Source of the DNA: Bog-756 sp963829235
GTDB taxonomy: Bacteria; Actinomycetota; Acidimicrobiia; Acidimicrobiales; RAAP-2
Length of the DNA: 64,000 nt
Reading direction: 5' to 3'
Assembly: GCA_963829235.1 (NCBI GenBank)
Contig: CAWHIF010000001.1
Coordinates: 62,001 to 126,000, forward strand
The notes under the pieces were generated by a model. The model worked only from the letters and a program-made list of their open reading frames with translations, was not told the origin of the DNA and did not search any database. Shown in pieces: positions 60,144 to 64,000 of the stretch (the stretch's first letter is position 1; each line of letters opens with the position of its first letter). The position numbers were made by a program, and so were the translations under genes.

Positions 60144-62562
60144 TCAGGTTGGAACGTGTTCTCTCGGTTCAGGTTCTCCACTGGCCCGATCCCTGGCTCT
60201 GCCAGACACGGTGTGCTCGAACCGGGCTAGAGCATTGCTCTCAGAGGGACTCGGCCGCGGGCGTCTTCGTAGACCGACTCCGCGAAATCGCGCTGCCTTC
60301 TCCGGTCGTAACTTGCAATAGGCCATAAAGAACACGGAGATAAGTGCGAAGCAGCCGAAAGTGAGGAAGACCGGAACGAGGTCGAACATTCTGGAGCGCG
60401 CGACGAATCCGCGGTTCGGTAGTAGCAATATCTTTACAAATGCGAAAGTGCCAAGGCTGAGCAGCAGTATCCAGCCCGTTCGGCTCCAGGCGAGGACACT
60501 CCGACCGGGCAGAAACGGTAGGGGAAGCAGACCGAAGGTCATAGCTACGAGACCACCGACGAAGACAACAGCGAGTGCCGACTCCAAGACGAGTAGCGCT
60601 GACGGAGGTCTACCGTGGGCGGCCGCCGTCGCTATTGGAACCCAGGCCACCCATGCGACGAAGCTCAGAACGAGCGTAGTAGCGGCCGAGGTCGCCACTA
60701 GTCGTCCGTCGATCTTGGGACTGAGTTCGGATGTCAGCGCGAATCCGGCGATGAGCCCGTAAAGATAACCGGGTTGGAAGTGAAGAGACCGAGATAGGAC
60801 CACGCAGATTATCGCGACGAGAACCGATCCGACCAGGACATAGTACTTTCCGTCGTACCCATGGGTGCGCCCATAGATGATCGTCGGCAAGCTGAATCCC
60901 ACAAGCACTCCTGCGAGTCCGGCGACAGCCCCAGATAGGAACCATAGTGACGACCAAATTGATACCGAAGCCGGGGCTGAGCAATGCGGTAAGAAGGCCT
61001 CCGGCGAGGAGGAATCCGATGAGCGCAACGTTTCGCTTCAGACGGGTTCGATCCGGCTCAGGCCCTTGGGCCAAGTGGAGAATGCGCCGGACAGCTCCTT
61101 CTATGCGGTCTTTGTTCTCATTGTAAGTGTCGTTGAACCACTCGGCTGGGAAACCCAATGCGATTATGAGCGCGAGAGCAAGCAGGCCAATTGTCAACAC
61201 GGCGGATGTGCTCAGCGAACGGACATCCACAAGAATCTGACTGGGGTAGTTGATGGACGTATCGAATGCCATCGGATGACTCCCGTCTGACGTGACGACA
61301 AACGCTTGCTGGTGAAGCGGCTGCGTATCAGATGCAGTGCACGCGACGGTGACTATGTGCCGGCCCGGCGTGGCGTCCCCTGGCACGAAGAGGTTGCGCA
61401 ACGTGAGATCACGGGAGTTCGAGATCACGCTTTCGCCAATTTCCTGGTGATCGAAGAAGATGAACTCTTGAGGGCAAGGCGAGTGGTGAAACCTCCTCGT
61501 AATGACTAGGCCACTGCCCGGTGGCCCGGAGGAAGGTTGAACCAGGAAAGAACCAGTTCCAGGTCTCGTGTACGGCAGCTTCCCCACCGGCGGGCGCTTC
61601 TTGGATGAGATGGAAGTGGTGGGTGAGGTGGATAAGGCGGAAGTGGTGGGTGAGGTGGAAGTGTTGGATGTGGTGGAAGTGGTGGACGTGGTGGAAGTGT
61701 TGGATGTGGTGGAGGTGTTGGATGTGGTGGAAGTGTTGGATGTGGTGGAGGTGTTGGATGTGGAAATTCCACCTAGGCCTACAAGGGACACTCCAATCGT
61801 TGCCCCAGGTTGCCCACAATCGTTGGATTCCGGACACTGGATTGCCAACACGGAATTCACAGCTGCCACTGAAGTGGGTGTGTAGGTAACGTCTATTAGG
61901 CAGGTTCCAGGTGCTGTCATACTGGCGGCGCAATTGGAGGTGGCCGAAAATGGCGTCGACCCTGGCAGGGAGTAGCTACTGAAGGAGAACCCGGAGCCGA
62001 CCGTGATGGCGATGGTCTGGGTGCTCGAACTTTTGAGGTTTTGGGGACTGAAGGTGACCGTACTTGGATCTGCCGATAGGGCAACGCCGGTTCCCGCGAA
62101 ACTGAGGGTGATCGCGGCAACCGTGGGCCCGCCGCCGACAGGGTTTTCGAATAAATCCATTGTGCCACTACTCGGACCCGTCACAGTCGGGTCGAAGAAC
62201 ACCGAAATGTCACACGTCGCCGGCCCTACCACAGTGTCTCCGCCTCCGCATCCGCTGATGGAGAAGTCGAATGCCGGGTATTGGGTCCAACTTCCCGACT
62301 GGAACCCCGCTCCGATCGTCTCCACGATGGTCTGTACCGGACTATCCGTTCCAACCGGCTGATCGGGGAATGAAAGCGAAACGGGGCTCGCGGAGAAACT
62401 CGCAGCGGACGCCCCTCCACTCGGGCTTCCATCGACAAGCGATGTAGCACCAGCGCTCCGCGCCGTCAGAACCTGGACGGCGGTGGCGGGCATAATCATC
62501 GCCGTCAGTACCGATGCCACCATTATCAGTCGAACAGCTACTGCCCCGCTGCAGCGCGCCAT
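60144..62562 (-). pseudogene. Large surface/membrane protein, frameshifted
   Basis: ATG 62562 has GGAGGAG 6 nt upstream. A signal peptide is followed by two beta-sandwich (ASH/choice-of-anchor-like) domains: VSLSFPDQPVGT and STVTFSPQNLKSSSTQTI. Then come an Asn/Thr/Ser repeat (NTSTTS), a domain with FLVQPSSGPPGSGLVITRRF and a membrane helix (VLTIGLLALALIIALGF). The frame breaks near 60945. In the next frame, six or so helices follow (GVLVGFSLPTIIYGRTHGYDG, PGYLYGLIAGFAL, LLPLPFLPGRSVLAWSRTGW), ending at 60144. Corrected, it would be about 805 residues. A single indel or a sequencing error may be the cause. Confidence 0.65.
61626..61763 (-). repeat. Tandem repeats encoding NTSTTS / TSTTS
   Basis: Short, mostly 18-bp units (GTGTTGGATGTGGTGGAA type on the forward strand) recur within the surface protein gene. 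They encode a low-complexity Ser/Thr/Asn linker, probably a surface spacer; unit length varies between copies. Confidence 0.85.
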
Positions 62563-63168
62563 CGCCGACTCCTCCGCCGAAATCGAAACACAGGGATCCC
62601 CTACAGCAAGGTCCCGCGACACATCGATACCATCGCTTCACGTGCGCGTCAAGCGAAAAATCGAATTTGATTTGAGCGTCGAAGATCAGTCTCGAGCAGG
62701 CCTTGGCGGTGTGCGGCTTTGCCGGTGAGCAAGTTGAACGGACCGACTCCGCAGACAGTGGAGGTCCACAAAAGGTTGGAACCAAGATTTCGGTCAAGCT
62801 CCCTAATCAGCGGGCGGCCGGATCCGATGCGGTGGGATTTCGCGGAATTGGTTGCACCGACAACAAAGTGTGAAATCGCGAGCATTAGCGTGTGAATTGG
62901 TTCGGCTGGCTATCGCATCACCCCTGGGTGACTGGGTTATGTCGGTAGCCCACCACCACCACAGGGTTCCGACCATCGCACCACTGTGTCCGGGGCCGAT
63001 ACTCATCACGCGGTCACAGTCCCAGTAACCGGGGTGCGCTCCGATCGCGCCGAATTGCCTAGACCAGGCTGGTCTTTACCCATTTCTTACTCCTTGTGAA
63101 GCGGCATTCTTACCCTCTGCTGGGAGAGTGAGGTACGGAAATCGTTGTTGAGTTGAGGAGAAATAACG
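62563..63168. other. Divergent intergenic region without a clear gene
   Basis: This 606-bp region separates the surface protein (reverse) from a small protein (forward). Several short open frames exist, but none has both a start context and coding character. It presumably holds promoters for both genes; I could not assign them. Confidence 0.4.
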
Positions 63169-63393
63169 ATGGGAGTCGAATTTGGACCAGTTGTTCGCTG
63201 CGATGCCGACGAATGCCGCAACGCCTTGCCTCTGGCCTCGGGTGAAGATGCCTTTTCTGTTGTCAGCGCCGAAGATGGGTGGACGTGGTCCCGTCCGTTC
63301 GGTTACACCTGTCCAGATCACACTGAAACGGCCTATCAGGGTCGTATCACTTGTTCCTCTTCTTCCCCGCGGGGCGGTCGCAACCGGCCCTGA
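63169..63393 (+). CDS. Small Cys-containing hypothetical protein
   Basis: A 74-residue protein with CDADEC near residue 11 and a later Cys in YTCPDH, a possible zinc-binding set. TTGAGGAGAAATAACG just before the ATG is a strong ribosome site. No family was recognised; a zinc-finger-like regulator or structural role is possible. Confidence 0.55.
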   Translation: MGVEFGPVVRCDADECRNALPLASGEDAFSVVSAEDGWTWSRPFGYTCPDHTETAYQGRITCSSSSPRGGRNRP

Positions 63394-63504
63394 GGTCGGG
63401 GTCAGCAGGAGTTGAAATCGGGGAGGTTGCCTCCATCACCGTGCGCGACACCTGTTGCGACGAACTCGATCGTCCTTGAGCGTCGGAGTGGACTGGCCAG
63501 CGCA

Positions 63505-63672
63505 CTAGGAAGCTTGGCGTTCGTTCCCCTGTTCTGGGGGCCACTCGGTTCGGCAGGCCCGGCATTGCAGACTGACCCTGCCACTGACGACTCCTGTGCC
63601 TCGGACGACAAGGATCGGAATGCCCACCGTTTCGCATTTCGGGCACGTCATAGGAGTCGAGGATTCTTCCAT
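63505..63672 (-). CDS. Small zinc-ribbon protein
   Basis: A 55-residue protein: MTCPKCETVGIPILVV and VSLQCRACRTEWPPEQ give two CxxC knuckles of a zinc ribbon. ATG 63672 has GAGGTCGG 7 nt upstream. The frame is open further upstream but without coding features. Function unknown; such ribbons may bind nucleic acid or protein. Confidence 0.55.
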   Translation of the reverse strand: MEESSTPMTCPKCETVGIPILVVRGTGVVSGRVSLQCRACRTEWPPEQGNERQAS

Positions 63673-63860
63673 AGCACCGACCTCTGTATGGAATCGCCAC
63701 GGCCCGGCTGCGCCGGGCTCACCCCCGTCGGAGTTCACAGTAGTGACACATTGGGGCAAGGGCAACACGAATGCAAAGAACCTCGGCCGCCCATCCCACA
63801 GTCGTCCGACGGTCGGGGTGCCGGGACGCCTCGCCGATAACCCCTCGTTAGGATCAGGTG

Positions 63861-64000
63861 GTGGATGGTCAGCCAAGCAAGTGGGGGTGGTACGGCGAGC
63901 TACCGCCCTCCGTCCTGGCCGCTGCCATCATTCGTGCGCTCTTCTTGGCGCTCTTGCCCCTTGGGGTGTGGTTCTTCACACGACGTTTCAACGATACGAG
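63861..64000 (+). CDS. Hypothetical membrane protein, N-terminal part (runs off the window)
   Basis: A GTG (63861, or 63858) starts a frame open to the window edge: polar N-terminus PSKWGWYGELPPSV, then a membrane helix LAAAIIRALFLALLPLGVWFF. Too little is present to identify. Confidence 0.4.
   Translation, partial: MDGQPSKWGWYGELPPSVLAAAIIRALFLALLPLGVWFFTRRFNDT

Noticed and set aside
61521..61889. Forward frames rich in Trp/Val (KWWVRWK-like)
   Set aside because: Antisense of the Ser/Thr/Asn repeat linker; artefact of the repeat.
40743..64000. CRISPR array or defence nuclease cluster in the accessory region
   Set aside because: No spaced direct repeats with unique spacers and no Cas, restriction or known defence effector was recognised.

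Overview
The window is chromosomal DNA from a high-GC actinobacterium. It carries luciferase-like F420/flavin monooxygenases, DUF1707 and PspC envelope proteins, a DUF222-HNH gene and a crgA/pabA/pknB/pbpA/pstP/fhaB/fhaA division cluster. A secreted protein with GYWLVAADGGVFAFG propeller repeats suggests class Acidimicrobiia; this placement is inferred from family content only.

Region 1 (1-16.5 kb) is metabolic and envelope-related. It starts with the N-terminal part of a UvrD-like helicase, then two short-chain dehydrogenases, a phytanoyl-CoA dioxygenase-like enzyme and a sulfotransferase. Three tightly coupled luciferase-like monooxygenases follow. Next is an envelope-stress module: an ABC exporter (permease plus an ATPase fused in frame to a DUF1707 membrane domain), a PspC protein, and a divergent PspC-type sensor kinase with a LuxR-type response regulator. 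A double-DUF427 protein closes the region.

Region 2 (16.5-33.5 kb) is mixed. It holds a Tat-exported berberine-bridge-type oxidase (frameshifted) with a TetR regulator and divergent SRPBCC gene; a CsoR-like repressor with a permease and a clear operator; an Rpf-like cell-wall hydrolase; a DUF222-HNH protein; a CbiX-like chelatase; a CBS protein; a NERD protein; zwf; an AlkA-like glycosylase; more luciferase-like enzymes; ComF; a thioesterase; and a thiolase behind a TetR-type palindrome.

Region 3 (33.5-40.7 kb) is the conserved division and Ser/Thr-phosphorylation cluster ending at tRNA-Leu(CAG). rodA and pknA, usual members of this cluster, are absent between pbpA and pstP.

Region 4 (40.7-64 kb) changes character at the tRNA-Leu gene. 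Base composition is more AT-rich in places, and there are many hypothetical, secreted and broken genes. It contains a truncated nucleotidyl-cyclase-like gene beside a transposase remnant, a Phd-type antitoxin with a textbook operator and no evident toxin, IS256 and DDE-integrase transposase wrecks, and a decayed ARPP-1-like gene. Two related IS copies in the same orientation (47.0 and 55.5 kb) bracket about 7 kb of cargo: a repeat-rich secreted protein, a response regulator, a membrane protein with no visible kinase domain, and a secreted propeller protein. The second IS is itself interrupted by a deleted IS3 element with intact ends and a 4-bp target duplication. Further right are a lipoprotein, a papain-fold protein, a large frameshifted surface/membrane protein and small zinc-ribbon proteins. 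No CRISPR array was seen.
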